Part shown: piece by piece, positions 18,623 to 32,343 of the stretch
Layout: each line of letters opens with the position of its first letter
Numbering within the stretch: the first letter of the stretch is position 1
Source: Mycobacteroides sp. CBMA 271
Lineage (GTDB): Bacteria; Actinomycetota; Actinomycetes; Mycobacteriales; Mycobacteriaceae
Reading direction: 5' to 3'
Length of the DNA stretch: 64,000 nt
NCBI RefSeq assembly: GCF_009729205.1
Contig: NZ_VTHB01000006.1
Location: 124,001 to 188,000, forward strand
Translations under genes and position numbers: made by a program
The notes under the pieces: generated by a model
Databases searched by the model: none
Told to the model about the DNA's origin: nothing
Seen by the model: only the letters and a program-made list of their open reading frames with translations

Positions 18623-19875
18623 TACGGTGATTTCGTCCCAGGGATACGGTCCGGTTCGGCCACCGGAAGCAGAGCCACGATATTAGCTGGCGCAAGCGCT
18701 CCTGGCGAAGCTGAACCTGGGCTCGAGGGTGCTTCGCTGCTGGGGACCGTTGCCGGGGAGAGGTTCTTCTTCTCGTTGGCCTGCAGGACGATGAGCGCCG
18801 CGATGATGATGGCGAAGATGCCCAGCACCGCGGCAGCCCACATCAGGGCCTTCTGACCGGGTGAGAAGGTGCCACGCCGCGGCGGCGGGGGACGGTGGGT
18901 GCCGGTCGGCGGACGCGTCCGGGACGTGGGTGGGGCGACCCGGCTTGGGGCACTGACTGCCGGACGCACTTGAGTGGCGGGGGGGATGGCGGCGGGCGCG
19001 GCCCGGCTGATGGTTGGTGCTTGGTTGGGCCGGGGTGCGCGGCGCCCGGCGCGCACGGCAGCGACCGCGTCGGCGAACTGTCCGCCGGTGGTGTACCGGT
19101 TCTGCGGGTTCTTCACCAGCGTGATCTCGATGAGTTCGCGCACGTTGGGCGGTAGATCGGCGGGCAGCGGCGACGGTGTCTCCTTGATGTGCTTCATCGC
19201 AACCGTCAGCGCGCCGTCCCCTGAGAACGGGCGCTTACCCGAAACCGCTTCGTAGCCAACGACTCCCAGTGCGTAGACATCGCTGGCGGGGGTGGCGTCA
19301 TGCCCCAGAGCCTGTTCGGGCGCGATGTATTGGGCGGTGCCCATCACCATTCCGGTCTGGGTGACCGGTGCGGCATCCACGGCCTTGGCGATACCGAAGT
19401 CGGTGAGCTTCACCTGGCCGGTGGGGGTGATCAGGATGTTGCCCGGTTTCACATCGCGGTGCACCAGTCCAGCGGCGTGCGCGATCTGCAGGGCGCGGCC
19501 GGTCTGCTCCAGCATGTCCAGCGAGTGACGCAGCGATAGGCGGCCGGTGCGCTTGAGCACCGAGTTCAACGGCTCGCCGTGGACCAGCTCCATGACGAGG
19601 TAGGCGGTGCGGCCCTCGCTGTCGATGTCGGTTTCGCCGTAGTCGTACACGCTGGCGATACCGGGATGGTTGAGCATCGCGACGGTGCGTGCCTCGGCGC
19701 GGAACCGCTCGATGAACTCAGGGTCCGAGGAGAACTCGGCCTTGAGCACCTTCACGGCCACCCGGCGGCCCAGGCGGCTGTCAGTGCCCTCCCAGACCTG
19801 TCCCATACCGCCGGTAGCGATGAGCCGCTGCAACCGATAGCGACCCGAAAGTGTCTCTCCCACACGTACCGTCAT
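18622..19875 (-). CDS. pknA: Ser/Thr protein kinase PknA
   Basis: PknA (417 aa) is a membrane kinase controlling cell shape and division. Kinase residues: Lys42 in [20 protein letters not shown] and the [10 protein letters not shown] segment. A Pro/Thr-rich linker precedes one membrane helix ([20 protein letters not shown]); the short extracellular tail has no PASTA domain. The frame is open to 20058, but ATG 19875 gives the standard N-terminus [13 protein letters not shown] and a 4-bp overlap with pbpA. Confidence 0.97.
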
Positions 19876-21383
19876 GAAGCTCCCTGCAATGCTGCGGCGA
19901 TGACCTGCCGCCCGATGGGTGCGGCGACGGAGCCGCCGGTGGCCGCCAGGGCACGGTCTCCGCCGTCTTCGACGAGGACCGCAATGGCGACTTTGGGGGT
20001 AACCGCCGTGGTCTGAGCGGTGCCGGTCTCGGGGGCCGGGGCAAAGGCGATGTACCACGCGTGCGGTGGCGTGTTGCGCGGATCGGTGCCGTGCTCGGCC
20101 GTACCGGTCTTGGATGCGATCTGCACGCCGGGGATAGCACCGGTCTGCTGGGTGCGCTGTTCAGAAGCAATCATCAGTTCAGTCAGGGTGCTCGCGATAG
20201 CCGGTGACACGGCCTGGCCGATGTCGTCCGGGGAGGTGGTGGACAGGTTCGAAAGGTCTGGGCCCTTAAGGCTATCGACCAGGTGAGGCTGCATCAGCAC
20301 GCCCTTGTTGGCGACGGCCGCGGCGACCATCGCGTTCTGCAGCGGGGTCACGGCGACATCCTTTTGCCCGATGCTCGACATCGCGACGGCCGCATCGTCG
20401 GACATCGCGCCGACGGTGGAGGTGGCCACCTGCAGCGGGATGCCGTCGAGCTCGTGATCGAGGCCGAAGGCCTGCGCCGCCTTGACCAGCTTGTCACGCT
20501 TGAGTTGTTCAGAACCGAGCTTGGCGAAGGCGGTGTTGCAGGAACGCGCGAACGCCTCTTTGAGGGTCGTGACGTCGCCGCCGCCGCAGGACGCTCGGTT
20601 GTAGTTCTCCAGGGTGGTGTTGCTACCCGGCAGGAAGATCGTCGGAGACGCGGTCACCTCGGTGTTGACCGTCTTGCCGTCGGCCAGGGCAGCGGCAGTC
20701 GTGATCACCTTGAAAGTCGAACCGGGCGGGTAGGTCTGCGAGATCGCCCGGTTCACCATCGGCTGTGCCGGATCGTCGATCAGACGTTTCCAGGCCCCGT
20801 TCTCCTTTTCGGAGTCCTGACTGGCGAGCAGGTTCGGGTCATAAGAGGGCGTCGACACCAGCGCAAGGATCTTTCCGGTGGAGGGCTCCAACGCCACCAC
20901 CGCACCGCGGCAACCGTTCTTGCAACCGCTGTGCATCGCGTCGTAGGCGGCCTGCTGCACATCGGGGCGGATGGTGGTGACCACGCTGCCGCCGCGCGGA
21001 TCGCGGCCGGTGAAGAAGTCCGCCAGGCGGCGGCCGAACAGCCGGGGATCGGATCCGTTGAGCACAGTGTCCTCGGCGCGTTCGAGTCCGGCGCTGGAGT
21101 AGTTGAGCGAGTAGAAACCGGTCACCGGTGCGTACACCTCGGGGTCCGCGTACTGCCGCAGGAAGCGGAAGCGGCTGTTGGTGGCCACCGAGGAGGCAAG
21201 CAACTGCCCACTGGCGGATATCTGCCCGCGCTGGCGCGAATACTCGTCCAGCAGCACCCGCTGATTGCGGGGGTCGGCGCGGAGTCCCGGTGCCGTGAAC
21301 ACCTGGGTAAGGGTGACGTTGGCCAACAGCAGCACGATAAGTCCCATGACGGCAAGGGACACCCGGCGGATCGATGTGTTCAT
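19872..21383 (-). CDS. pbpA: Penicillin-binding protein PbpA
   Basis: PbpA (503 aa) is a class B transpeptidase that crosslinks peptidoglycan. It has an N-terminal membrane anchor ([17 protein letters not shown]), a dimerisation domain, and transpeptidase motifs: Ser222 in STFK, SCN within FARSCNTAF, and KTG in SKTGTAEH. Its extracellular domain is a partner of RodA glycosyltransferase activity. It overlaps rodA and pknA by 4 bp each (ATGA), the usual actinobacterial order. Confidence 0.97.
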   Translation of the reverse strand: MNTSIRRVSLAVMGLIVLLLANVTLTQVFTAPGLRADPRNQRVLLDEYSRQRGQISASGQLLASSVATNSRFRFLRQYADPEVYAPVTGFYSLNYSSAGLERAEDTVLNGSDPRLFGRRLADFFTGRDPRGGSVVTTIRPDVQQAAYDAMHSGCKNGCRGAVVALEPSTGKILALVSTPSYDPNLLASQDSEKENGAWKRLIDDPAQPMVNRAISQTYPPGSTFKVITTAAALADGKTVNTEVTASPTIFLPGSNTTLENYNRASCGGGDVTTLKEAFARSCNTAFAKLGSEQLKRDKLVKAAQAFGLDHELDGIPLQVATSTVGAMSDDAAVAMSSIGQKDVAVTPLQNAMVAAAVANKGVLMQPHLVDSLKGPDLSNLSTTSPDDIGQAVSPAIASTLTELMIASEQRTQQTGAIPGVQIASKTGTAEHGTDPRNTPPHAWYIAFAPAPETGTAQTTAVTPKVAIAVLVEDGGDRALAATGGSVAAPIGRQVIAAALQGAS

Positions 21384-22813
21384 ACGCGATCGATCAGTTC
21401 CGTGCGGGCCTCAGCGATGGGGGCAGCGTTGGGTTCAGCTTTGGCGCTGAGCGGTCGCCGCGCGATATGCGAGATCCGCAGCAGGATGGCCAGCAGCACG
21501 TAGTTGGCCACCAGCGAGGACCCGCCGTACGAGATCCAGGGCGTAGTGAGCCCCGTCAGCGGGATCAGCTTGGTGACGCCCCCGACGACGATGAACAGCT
21601 GCAGTGCCAGCGCCGCCGACAGCCCGGAGGCGAGCAATTTACCGAAGCTGTCCCGCACTGCCAGTGCGGTGCGGAAACCCCGGACGATGAGGATGGTGAA
21701 CACCAACAGCACGCCGGCTAGGCCAACCAGCCCGAGTTCCTCGCCGATCGCGGCGATGATGAAATCCGTTGAGGCGGCAGGCACAGTGCCCGGCTGACCG
21801 TTCCCCAGACCGGTGCCGAAGATGCCTCCGGTGGCAAAACTGAAGAGCGACTGCATCATCTGGTAGCCGTTGCCGTCCGCATCCGCGAAGGGGTCGAGCC
21901 AGGTTTCGACGCGCACGCGCACGTGTGCAAACAGGAAGTACGCCAGGAATGCGCCGACGACGAAGAGTCCGAGCCCGATCAGCACCCAGCTGATCCGCGC
22001 CGTCGCGATGTACAGCACCGTCAGGAAAGAGGTGTAGAGCAACAGCGAGGTGCCCAGGTCTTTCTCAAAGACCATGACGCCCACTGAGATTGCCCACACG
22101 GCCAGCAGTGGGCCCAGATCCCGGGCGCGCGGCGACTCCACCCCCCAGTAGCTGCGGCCGGCGGTGCGAAACAGATCGCGTTTGGTCATCAGGAAGGCCG
22201 CGAAGAACACCAGCAACAGAATCTTGGCGGCCTCGGCGGGCTGAATCGACAAGAACGGCAACTCAATCCAGATCTTGGCGCCGTTCCGCTCGGAGGCCGA
22301 AGACGGCAGCATCGCCGGAATGGCAAGCAGGACAATGCCGACGATTCCAAAGGTGTACCCGTACCGCGCCAGCGTGCGGTGGTCCCTGACGGTCACCAAT
22401 ACCCCGATGAGTGCCGCGACCCCCACCAGCGTCCACAGCACCTGCGCGTTGGCTTCGAGTCGCCCGTCGCCGTCACCGGCGGCTACCTTCGCCAGGTCCA
22501 GGCGGTGGATCATCACCAGGCCAAGGCCGTTGAGCAGCGCCACGCACGGCAGCAGCAGCGGATCGGCGTAGGGGGCATATCTGCGAATGGCGATGTGCGC
22601 CACCGCGAACAGGACCAAGTACGCGGCACCGAACTTGAGCAAGTCCAGCGACAGTCCGCGTTCTAGATTGGCCTCGACGAGGATGAGGGCAACGGTGGTG
22701 ATCGCTGCAGAGAAGCCGAGCAGCCCCAATTCCGCGCTGCGGCGTGTCGGCTGCACGGGTGGCACGGGGCCGCCCAGACCGGGCACTACCGCGGTTTGGG
22801 GCGCCGTGGTCAT
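21380..22813 (-). CDS. rodA: SEDS-family peptidoglycan glycosyltransferase RodA
   Basis: RodA (477 aa) is a multispanning (about ten helices or more) SEDS protein that polymerises lipid II during elongation. Family features include the ADGNGYQMMQSLFSFATGGIFGTGLGNGQP block and the C-terminal PLTGLTTPWISYGGSSL signature. The frame reads through to 23185, but ATG 22813 gives an N-terminus MTTAPQTAVVPG and the ATGA overlap with pstP. Operon partner of pbpA. Confidence 0.97.
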   Translation of the reverse strand: MTTAPQTAVVPGLGGPVPPVQPTRRSAELGLLGFSAAITTVALILVEANLERGLSLDLLKFGAAYLVLFAVAHIAIRRYAPYADPLLLPCVALLNGLGLVMIHRLDLAKVAAGDGDGRLEANAQVLWTLVGVAALIGVLVTVRDHRTLARYGYTFGIVGIVLLAIPAMLPSSASERNGAKIWIELPFLSIQPAEAAKILLLVFFAAFLMTKRDLFRTAGRSYWGVESPRARDLGPLLAVWAISVGVMVFEKDLGTSLLLYTSFLTVLYIATARISWVLIGLGLFVVGAFLAYFLFAHVRVRVETWLDPFADADGNGYQMMQSLFSFATGGIFGTGLGNGQPGTVPAASTDFIIAAIGEELGLVGLAGVLLVFTILIVRGFRTALAVRDSFGKLLASGLSAALALQLFIVVGGVTKLIPLTGLTTPWISYGGSSLVANYVLLAILLRISHIARRPLSAKAEPNAAPIAEARTELIDRV

Positions 22814-24333
22814 GACACGGTCCGGCAGGTAACACCCGGTTCTTGTGGTGGCGCCGGCAACGGGGTCGGCGGCGCGGTCGATGTTGCGGTGGGCAGGGGA
22901 GGCGCAGTGCTGGCGCCGGAGGGTGTAGACGTCGGGGCCGGCTTGGGGGCCGTGGTCGTGGTGGTCGTGGGCGAACCTGATGTGGTGGGCGGGGTGCGTC
23001 CGGAGGTGGTCGGCGCGGGCAACGGCGGCACCGTCTTGGGTGCGGGCGGCGCGCACGGCGGCAGCGCGTTCTTGGTGAGCTGGCGCAGCTGGCCGATGGC
23101 CTGATCGAGGGTGCCTCCGGGCAAGCCGGTTTCGACCTGTTGGCGATCGGCCGGCCGCAGGTCGGAGACCTTGAGGTACTGGCACTCCCGGGCGGATGCC
23201 GATTCCCCGTAGCTCACCAGCGACAGGTCGCCCCGGGTGTCGAGGCAGCCGATCAGGTCTGGCCGCTGCAGCCGGTAATTCAGGAGTGAGCCCTGGACTC
23301 CTTGCATGATGGAGACGTTGTTCTCGTGGGCGCTCACGTAATAGTTGTTGAGCACCACACGGCGGCCGATGGCCAACCCGGCCAACGCGATGAGCAGCAC
23401 CAGCACCGCCGCGATCACCCAGCGCAGTCCCCGCTTCTTGGGCTTGATGGCCTCGGATTCGGTTGTCTCGCTATCGGATTCGTCCGCGATCACCGCGGGT
23501 TCTTTGAGTGCTCGCTGAATGGCAGCGGCGCGTCCGGCAGCCGTGTTCGGCGGTGGCGTGTCGGTCTCGGCGTCGGCGGATACCGCCCCCGCCACGATCG
23601 GCCGGGTCTGTCCATAGTCCAGCTCCACGACGTCTGCGACGACGACGGTGACGTTATCGGGCCCCCCGCTGCGCAGCGCCAATTCGATGAGCCGGTCGGC
23701 CGCGGCGGAGACATCGGCGATCTCCAGCGCCTCGGCGATGGTCTCGTGGCTCACCGGATCGGAAAGCCCGTCCGAACAGAGCAGGTATCGATCGCCTGCA
23801 TGCGCCTCACGCATGATGAGCGTCGGCTCGACGGGCGCACCGGTGAGCGCGCGCATGATGAGCGAGCGCTGCGGATGGTTGTGGGCCTGTTCCGCGGTGA
23901 TGCGACCCTCGTCGACGAGGGTTTGGACGAACGTGTCGTCCTTGGAGATCTGAGCGAGCTCTCCGTCGCGCATCAGATACGCGCGCGAGTCGCCGATGTG
24001 CACCATGCCGAGACGTTTCCCGGCGAACAGGAAGGCCGTCAGGGTGGTGCCCATCCCGTCGAGCTCGGGTTCGGCGCGGACGTGGTCGGCGATGGCCCCG
24101 TTACCGGAGTGCACCGCGTCGGCCAGCGTGTCCAGCAGGTCGCCGCCGGGTTCGTCGTCGTCGAGCGGCGCTAGGGCCGCGATCACCAGCTGGGAGGCAA
24201 CCTCACCGGCGGCATGACCGCCCATACCGTCGGCCAGCGCCAGCAGACGCGCGCCGGCATAGACCGAATCCTCATTATTTGACCGGACGAGTCCGCGGTC
24301 GCTACGCGCCGCGTAGCGAAGCACCAGTGTCAT
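22810..24333 (-). CDS. pstP: PP2C-type Ser/Thr phosphatase PstP
   Basis: PstP (507 aa) dephosphorylates PknA, PknB and their substrates. The N-terminal PP2C domain (about residues 1-240) has RSDRGLVRSNNEDS, LADGMGGHAAGEVAS and GDSRAYL metal-binding motifs and the SGGPDNVTVVVAD block. One membrane helix (WVIAAVLVLLIALAGLAIG) near residue 310 is followed by an extracellular domain ending in a long Pro/Thr-rich tail. Overlaps fhaB and rodA by 4 bp. The single mycobacterial counterpart to many kinases. Confidence 0.97.
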   Translation of the reverse strand: MTLVLRYAARSDRGLVRSNNEDSVYAGARLLALADGMGGHAAGEVASQLVIAALAPLDDDEPGGDLLDTLADAVHSGNGAIADHVRAEPELDGMGTTLTAFLFAGKRLGMVHIGDSRAYLMRDGELAQISKDDTFVQTLVDEGRITAEQAHNHPQRSLIMRALTGAPVEPTLIMREAHAGDRYLLCSDGLSDPVSHETIAEALEIADVSAAADRLIELALRSGGPDNVTVVVADVVELDYGQTRPIVAGAVSADAETDTPPPNTAAGRAAAIQRALKEPAVIADESDSETTESEAIKPKKRGLRWVIAAVLVLLIALAGLAIGRRVVLNNYYVSAHENNVSIMQGVQGSLLNYRLQRPDLIGCLDTRGDLSLVSYGESASARECQYLKVSDLRPADRQQVETGLPGGTLDQAIGQLRQLTKNALPPCAPPAPKTVPPLPAPTTSGRTPPTTSGSPTTTTTTAPKPAPTSTPSGASTAPPLPTATSTAPPTPLPAPPQEPGVTCRTVS

Positions 24334-24794
24334 GAGCGCAACTCGATCACTGTCTTGCCGATTCGTACCGGCGTCCCCTGGGGAACCCGCAGCGCCGTCG
24401 TCACCTTCTCCCTATCCAGATATGTGCCGTTGGTCGATCCTAGATCCTCGACGTACCAATCCGATCCGCGTGGCGATAGCCGCGCGTGCCGCGTCGAGGA
24501 GTAATCGTCGGTGAGGACCAGTGTGGAGTCGTCGGCCCGGCCGATCAAGATGGGCTGAGTGCCGAGCGTGATCCGGGTGCCTGCCAGCGCGCCCTCCGTC
24601 ACCAGCAGGTGTTGCATCTGCCGTCGGCCGGCCTTCGCAGGACGGATCGAACGTAGATTCAGGCCCCGATTGGCCATCAGCTGACCGGTGGGAGCGTAGA
24701 TATCGGTGCGCAGGATGCGCAACACCGACCAGATGAAGACCCACAGCAGCAACAGGAATCCACCGCGGGTGAGCTGGAGCACCAGTCCCTGCAT
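24330..24794 (-). CDS. fhaB: FHA-domain protein FhaB (FipA)
   Basis: FhaB (154 aa) has an N-terminal membrane helix (GGFLLLLWVFIWSVLRIL) and a C-terminal FHA domain that binds phosphothreonine (PILIGRADDSTLVLTDDYSSTRHARLS and DLGSTNGTYLD). It links PknA/PknB signalling to division proteins in mycobacteria. The open frame extends to 25154, but ATG 24794 fits the family start MQGLVLQLTRGGFL. First gene of the overlapping pstP-rodA-pbpA-pknA-pknB run; 151 bp downstream of fhaA. Confidence 0.95.
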   Translation of the reverse strand: MQGLVLQLTRGGFLLLLWVFIWSVLRILRTDIYAPTGQLMANRGLNLRSIRPAKAGRRQMQHLLVTEGALAGTRITLGTQPILIGRADDSTLVLTDDYSSTRHARLSPRGSDWYVEDLGSTNGTYLDREKVTTALRVPQGTPVRIGKTVIELRS

Positions 24795-24945
24795 CCGGTC
24801 GTCGTTCCTCTCGCTGGTCCCTCCCGCACCCGGCGGATTCCCCGTGCCGCCCCAGGGCCCGAGTGGGTGGCCCGGCAGGGAAACGATACTTGGCCGGGTT
24901 CCCCGTCGGGGTCCGATATGTGCAGCCTGTCTCGAACGGGTGCTG

Positions 24946-26325
24946 TTACTGCACCCGAACGATGATCTCGGAGTGGCCCAGGCGAATGATGTCGCCGTCT
25001 GCCAACTGCCACTCGGTGACCGGTGCGTTGTTGACGGTGGTGCCGTTGGTCGAGTTGAGATCCGACAGCAGCGCGGCGTGTCCGTCGAAGCGCACCTCGA
25101 GGTGACGGCGTGAAACGCCGGTGTCCGGCAGTCGGAACTGCGCGTCCTGCCCACGGCCGATCACATTGGTGCCCTCACGCAGCTGGTATGTGCGACCGCT
25201 ACCGTCGTCCAGCTGCAGGGTGACGGTGGTGCGTCCACCACCCGGGCTGGCCGCGGGGGCGCCGTAATCGGGGCTGCTCTGGTAGCCGCCCTGCTCGTAG
25301 TCGCCATACTCGGGCTCACCGTAGCCACCCTGCGGGGATCCATATCCGCCCTGCTGCGGTGCTTGAGGCGGGGCGCCATAGCCGCCACCCTGCTGCGGGT
25401 AGGCGGGGGGACGGCCGTAGTCCTGGCCCGGAGGGGGGCCGTACTGGCCGCCGCCCTGCTCGTATTCGCCGTAGTTGGGACGAGGGGGCTCGCCGTACCC
25501 GCCCTGCTGTGCTTGTGGTGGGGTGCCGTAACCGCCACCCTGCTGGGGAGGGGCCGGGGGACGACCGTAGTCGCCGCCGCCCTGTGGCGGGCCGCCGTAT
25601 CCGCCCTGCTCATAACCACCGCGCCCGGGCTGGTCGTACCCGCCCTGCTGCGGCGGACGCTGCTGGTAGCCGCCCTGGTCGTAGCCGGCCGGGGGACGAC
25701 CGTAGTCCCCGCCGCCCTGTTGTGGCGGCTGGCCGTATCCGCCCTGGCGTGGGGGGTAGCCCTGGTCGCCCTGCGGCGGCTGCTGACCACGCGGATCCTG
25801 GTCGGGACGCCCGTAGCGGTCGTCTTCTCGGCCGTACTCTTCGCCGGGGCGTCCCTGCTGGGGACCTGGGTTGTCAGTCATGGGTGCTCCTGGTTGTGAA
25901 TCCGGGGTCGAAGGGCCAGTCGTCACGGCGCCGTGCGTACGGTCCCGCTTGGAGTCGGGATTGACCACACCGCGCGTACGGAACTGGCCGGTGTGCAAGT
26001 TCGGTGATTGTTCGAATCGGACAACAACCTCACCATACGTTTGCCACCCCTGATCGCGAATATATTCGCGCAGGAGTTCGGCGAACGTGTCCGCGTTGAG
26101 ATCGCGATCGTCGGCCGCCTTGTCAAGGTCTCCGGTGCTGAGGAGAACAACGAACTCGTTGGGAGCCAAAAGCCGGCCTTGACTGGCTGATCTGACTCCG
26201 TCGGCCGCCTCGCGGCGCAGCGACGCCTGCACTTCCTGCGGGACGATGCTGCCGCCGAAGACGCGGGCGAAGGCATCGCCGACCACGTCCTCGAGCTTGC
26301 GCTCAAAGCGTTGGACAATTCCCAT
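24946..26325 (-). CDS. fhaA: FHA-domain protein FhaA
   Basis: FhaA (459 aa) is a scaffold recognised by PknB and implicated in peptidoglycan synthesis through MviN. The N-terminal DUF3662 domain (MGIVQRFERKLEDVVGDAFARVF, about residues 1-125) is followed by a Gly/Gln/Pro/Tyr-rich linker of about 220 residues made of imperfect GGYGxPPQ-type repeats, then the FHA domain (residues ~365-459, NVIGRGQDAQFRL, GVSRRHLEV, LNSTNGTTV). The linker is low-complexity and will vary in length between strains. Confidence 0.96.
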   Translation of the reverse strand: MGIVQRFERKLEDVVGDAFARVFGGSIVPQEVQASLRREAADGVRSASQGRLLAPNEFVVLLSTGDLDKAADDRDLNADTFAELLREYIRDQGWQTYGEVVVRFEQSPNLHTGQFRTRGVVNPDSKRDRTHGAVTTGPSTPDSQPGAPMTDNPGPQQGRPGEEYGREDDRYGRPDQDPRGQQPPQGDQGYPPRQGGYGQPPQQGGGDYGRPPAGYDQGGYQQRPPQQGGYDQPGRGGYEQGGYGGPPQGGGDYGRPPAPPQQGGGYGTPPQAQQGGYGEPPRPNYGEYEQGGGQYGPPPGQDYGRPPAYPQQGGGYGAPPQAPQQGGYGSPQGGYGEPEYGDYEQGGYQSSPDYGAPAASPGGGRTTVTLQLDDGSGRTYQLREGTNVIGRGQDAQFRLPDTGVSRRHLEVRFDGHAALLSDLNSTNGTTVNNAPVTEWQLADGDIIRLGHSEIIVRVQ

Positions 26326-26538
26326 GCCTTCCTCCTTTCGGCGATCGCGCGGCAGGTTCTGAGCGCATGACGCAGCACTCCGCCGCGAGCGGATCTCGAG
26401 TAGATGGTATCGGTTTGATCATCGCGGTCACCCGCTCCTCTATTACGAGACGACATCGTCTTGGCACCGAGAGGCCTTCTATGCACGGGCTATGTCACGA
26501 TTTGGGTGCGTGGACGGCCTTTCGTCGAACCTTCTCGG

Positions 26539-26567
26539 TTCGAAAGTGGGTCCGTGATCGTGATAGT
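26539..26567 (+). promoter_or_regulatory. Candidate promoter of tRNA-Leu
   Basis: TTCGAA (26539-26544) and GATAGT (26562-26567) are 17 bp apart, and the mature tRNA-Leu begins 16 bp after the -10 box. The rest of the 257-bp spacer between fhaA and this tRNA should also contain the fhaA promoter on the other strand, which I could not place. Confidence 0.4.
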
Positions 26568-26582
26568 CTGCCGCAGTCGTTG

Positions 26583-26665
26583 GGGCGAGTGGCGGAATGG
26601 CAGACGCGCTGGCTTCAGGTGCCAGTGTCCTTCGGGACGTGGGGGTTCAAGTCCCCCTTCGCCCA
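26583..26665 (+). tRNA. leuT: tRNA-Leu (CAG anticodon)
   Basis: Class II tRNA of 83 nt with acceptor GGGCGAG/TTCGCCC (one G-T pair), D arm GGCGGAATGGCAGACGC, anticodon stem CTGGC/GCCAG with loop containing CAG, a variable stem GTGTCC TTCG GGACGT and T arm GGGGGTTCAAGTCCCCC. CCA is not encoded. Confidence 0.97.
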
Positions 26666-26678
26666 CCGAATTGAGACA

Positions 26679-26708
26679 GGGCCTCGGGTTCATCCCGGGG
26701 CCCTTTTT
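26679..26708 (+). terminator. Intrinsic terminator after tRNA-Leu
   Basis: A 10-bp stem (GGGCCTCGGG and CCCGGGGCCC, one G-T pair) with a 5-nt loop is followed directly by TTTTT. It starts 14 bp after the tRNA end. A textbook factor-independent terminator, uncommon in mycobacteria except after stable RNAs. Confidence 0.9.
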
Positions 26709-26746
26709 CAATCTTCCGGTACGACTGGCGGCTCGGATCCCAGGGA

Positions 26747-26808
26747 GCATGCCGAACTGCTGTACGCGCACGAAGCTTCGGCGCCGAATCGCAGGTCGGC
26801 GTGCGTAT
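26747..26808. repeat. Dispersed palindromic intergenic element, copy 1
   Basis: A ~62-bp element running from GCATGCCGAACTGC to GCAGGTCGGCGTGCGTAT, with a central CGAAGCTTCG palindrome (26771-26780). Its ends are inverted repeats of each other. The reverse complement of 53529-53588 matches it along its full length with few changes. It lies between the tRNA-Leu terminator and the 3' end of hrpA, that is between convergent units. Confidence 0.7.
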
Positions 26809-26814
26809 CGCCCG

Positions 26815-30699
<3,885 letters not shown>

Positions 30700-30757
30700 T
30701 CACGCAAGGATAGGCGCCGCCGCGGTACCCGCACACGCGGTGGCCCTGGCGGTAGGC

Positions 30758-32182
30758 CTAGACGCGCTCAGTGAAGCTGCCGTGGAATCCGGGAAAATGG
30801 TGACTGGGGAGGATCGCAATGGCCAGTGCCGGATCCTCGATAGCGGTGGCATCGAGGATGTGTAGCTCTGTCCGGTGTTCACCGCTGTTGTAGGCGACGG
30901 CGAGTATCCAGCCCTCGTCCTCACCGGCCGCGTTGTTCTTCGGGACGAAAAGGGGTTCGCCAGCGACTAGGCCGGGTGCGAACGTGTGGCTGCGTTGGGT
31001 ATCGGCGGCACGGTCGAGTTTCACGATGGCGCTCTCGCCGGACGTCGACTCGGCCGACAGATACGTGTAGCGATGTTTGCGGCCGGTGCGGCGCTCGTCG
31101 TGGGTCGGGAACTCCGCAGGGGCCATGGGGTAGTCCGTCACCTCGACCGTTCCACGCCGTGTCACGCGAAGTCGTGCTGGCCAGCCCAGCGTCGGCGTCT
31201 CGGTGCGGAACTGTTTGAGTCCGGAAGCAAGGAATTCAAAGTCTTTGTGTCGCAATATGTCCAGCACAACATCGCCGCGGTCTTCGTAGGCATTGTCGAC
31301 GTGTACGTACACGACGGGGTCGCATTCGATGACTCGGTGAGGACTTCCGTCGCGGGGTACCAGCACGATCCTCATCCCTTGGTCGGGGCGATAGGCGGCG
31401 GCATCTCCCAGCGATCCGAACCCCAGAGCCGCCCGGGCAGCCTGCAAGGGGTTCACCGTGATCGGCGCCAGCGCGAAAACCAGGTAGGTGGGCGTAATGG
31501 CAAAGTCGTGCTGGATGTAGATGTGATCGGTGGGGATCTTGGCGATCTGGGTGAGTCTTCCGTGTACGTCAACCCGGAAGCACCGCAGGCAAGCGACGGT
31601 GGGACCCGACAATGAAGGTGCGACATCCAACCCGAAGTTGAACAATTCGCCGGTGTCGGGATCGATACGTGGATGTGGCGAGAATCTGGAAAGACGCGGC
31701 AGCCGTCCGTCGAACGTGCAGGGTCCGATGGTGCTCAGATCGTCCCGATCGATCTCCCAGGGACTGCCGGCGTCACTGAGTGCGAGTAGGCGGTCGGCGT
31801 GGACGACGGCATGCGTGTTCGCGGTATCGGCGGGCGGCCGACCGACGTTGTCCCACAGATGCTTTCCCTGGGTGTAGACACCGCGGATGTGTGCGCCGCG
31901 TCCGCGCCCCTCTTTACGCCGCTTGGGCGTATCGACGAAGCGAGAACGGAAACGCACCGCGCCGTCGGCGATGGTGAACTTCACAACCAATCCGTCGCCG
32001 TCGAACGGATGGGCCGCGCGGAACCCGCCGTGGTCCCAGTCGGCGGGGCCATTGCGATAGAGGGTGCCGCGGAGCTCCGGCGGCACCGATCCGGTCACCG
32101 GTAACTCGGTCTCGCGAGGGTGTTCCTGGGCGGGCTGGTACATCCTGAGGGCGTCGGCCAGGTGGCTGTCGGCAAGGGTCAC
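30758..32182 (-). CDS. Carotenoid oxygenase (RPE65 family)
   Basis: A 474-aa nonheme iron dioxygenase that should cleave carotenoid, apocarotenoid or stilbene-type double bonds. The seven-bladed propeller family is recognised from RNGPADWDHGGFRAAHPFDGDG, and the likely iron-binding His residues in FSPHPRID, IQHDFAIT, VHVDNAYED and the C-terminal FHGSF. GTG 32182 is chosen because GGAG is 6 nt upstream; the frame extends 11 codons further. Substrate unknown. No carotenoid synthesis gene is seen in the window. Confidence 0.9.
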   Translation of the reverse strand: MTLADSHLADALRMYQPAQEHPRETELPVTGSVPPELRGTLYRNGPADWDHGGFRAAHPFDGDGLVVKFTIADGAVRFRSRFVDTPKRRKEGRGRGAHIRGVYTQGKHLWDNVGRPPADTANTHAVVHADRLLALSDAGSPWEIDRDDLSTIGPCTFDGRLPRLSRFSPHPRIDPDTGELFNFGLDVAPSLSGPTVACLRCFRVDVHGRLTQIAKIPTDHIYIQHDFAITPTYLVFALAPITVNPLQAARAALGFGSLGDAAAYRPDQGMRIVLVPRDGSPHRVIECDPVVYVHVDNAYEDRGDVVLDILRHKDFEFLASGLKQFRTETPTLGWPARLRVTRRGTVEVTDYPMAPAEFPTHDERRTGRKHRYTYLSAESTSGESAIVKLDRAADTQRSHTFAPGLVAGEPLFVPKNNAAGEDEGWILAVAYNSGEHRTELHILDATAIEDPALAIAILPSHHFPGFHGSFTERV

Positions 32183-32343
32183 GGCGATCTCCTTGGGCTG
32201 CGGGGCGGATCCCAATTCTGCGCACAGGTGTTCGCAGATATGTCTCGATTGTGTTCCGGCTGGAGAATAGAAGTCAATAGCGATTCGGATCGCGCAGCGT
32301 CGAAGGCGCGACCCCGCGCAGCTCCGTCGGTAGTTTCGAATCG

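Noticed and set aside
18625..20058. Longer N-terminus for PknA starting at 20058
   Set aside because: It would overlap pbpA by 186 bp, has no kinase-like sequence before [13 protein letters not shown], and ATG 19875 gives the family start.
20283..21503. 406-codon open frame on the plus strand
   Set aside because: It is antisense to pbpA and the end of rodA, both intact and recognisable. The product has Arg/Gly/Val-rich composition typical of a shadow frame.
22814..23185. Longer N-terminus for RodA starting at 23185
   Set aside because: The extra 124 residues are Arg/Ala-rich and read against the pstP coding sequence; ATG 22813 gives the expected start and ATGA overlap.
25160..25880. Gly/Pro/Gln repeats in fhaA as a CRISPR or satellite array
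   Set aside because: The DNA repetition is codon-level repetition of the FhaA linker (GGYGxPPQ type), with irregular unit lengths and no spacers.
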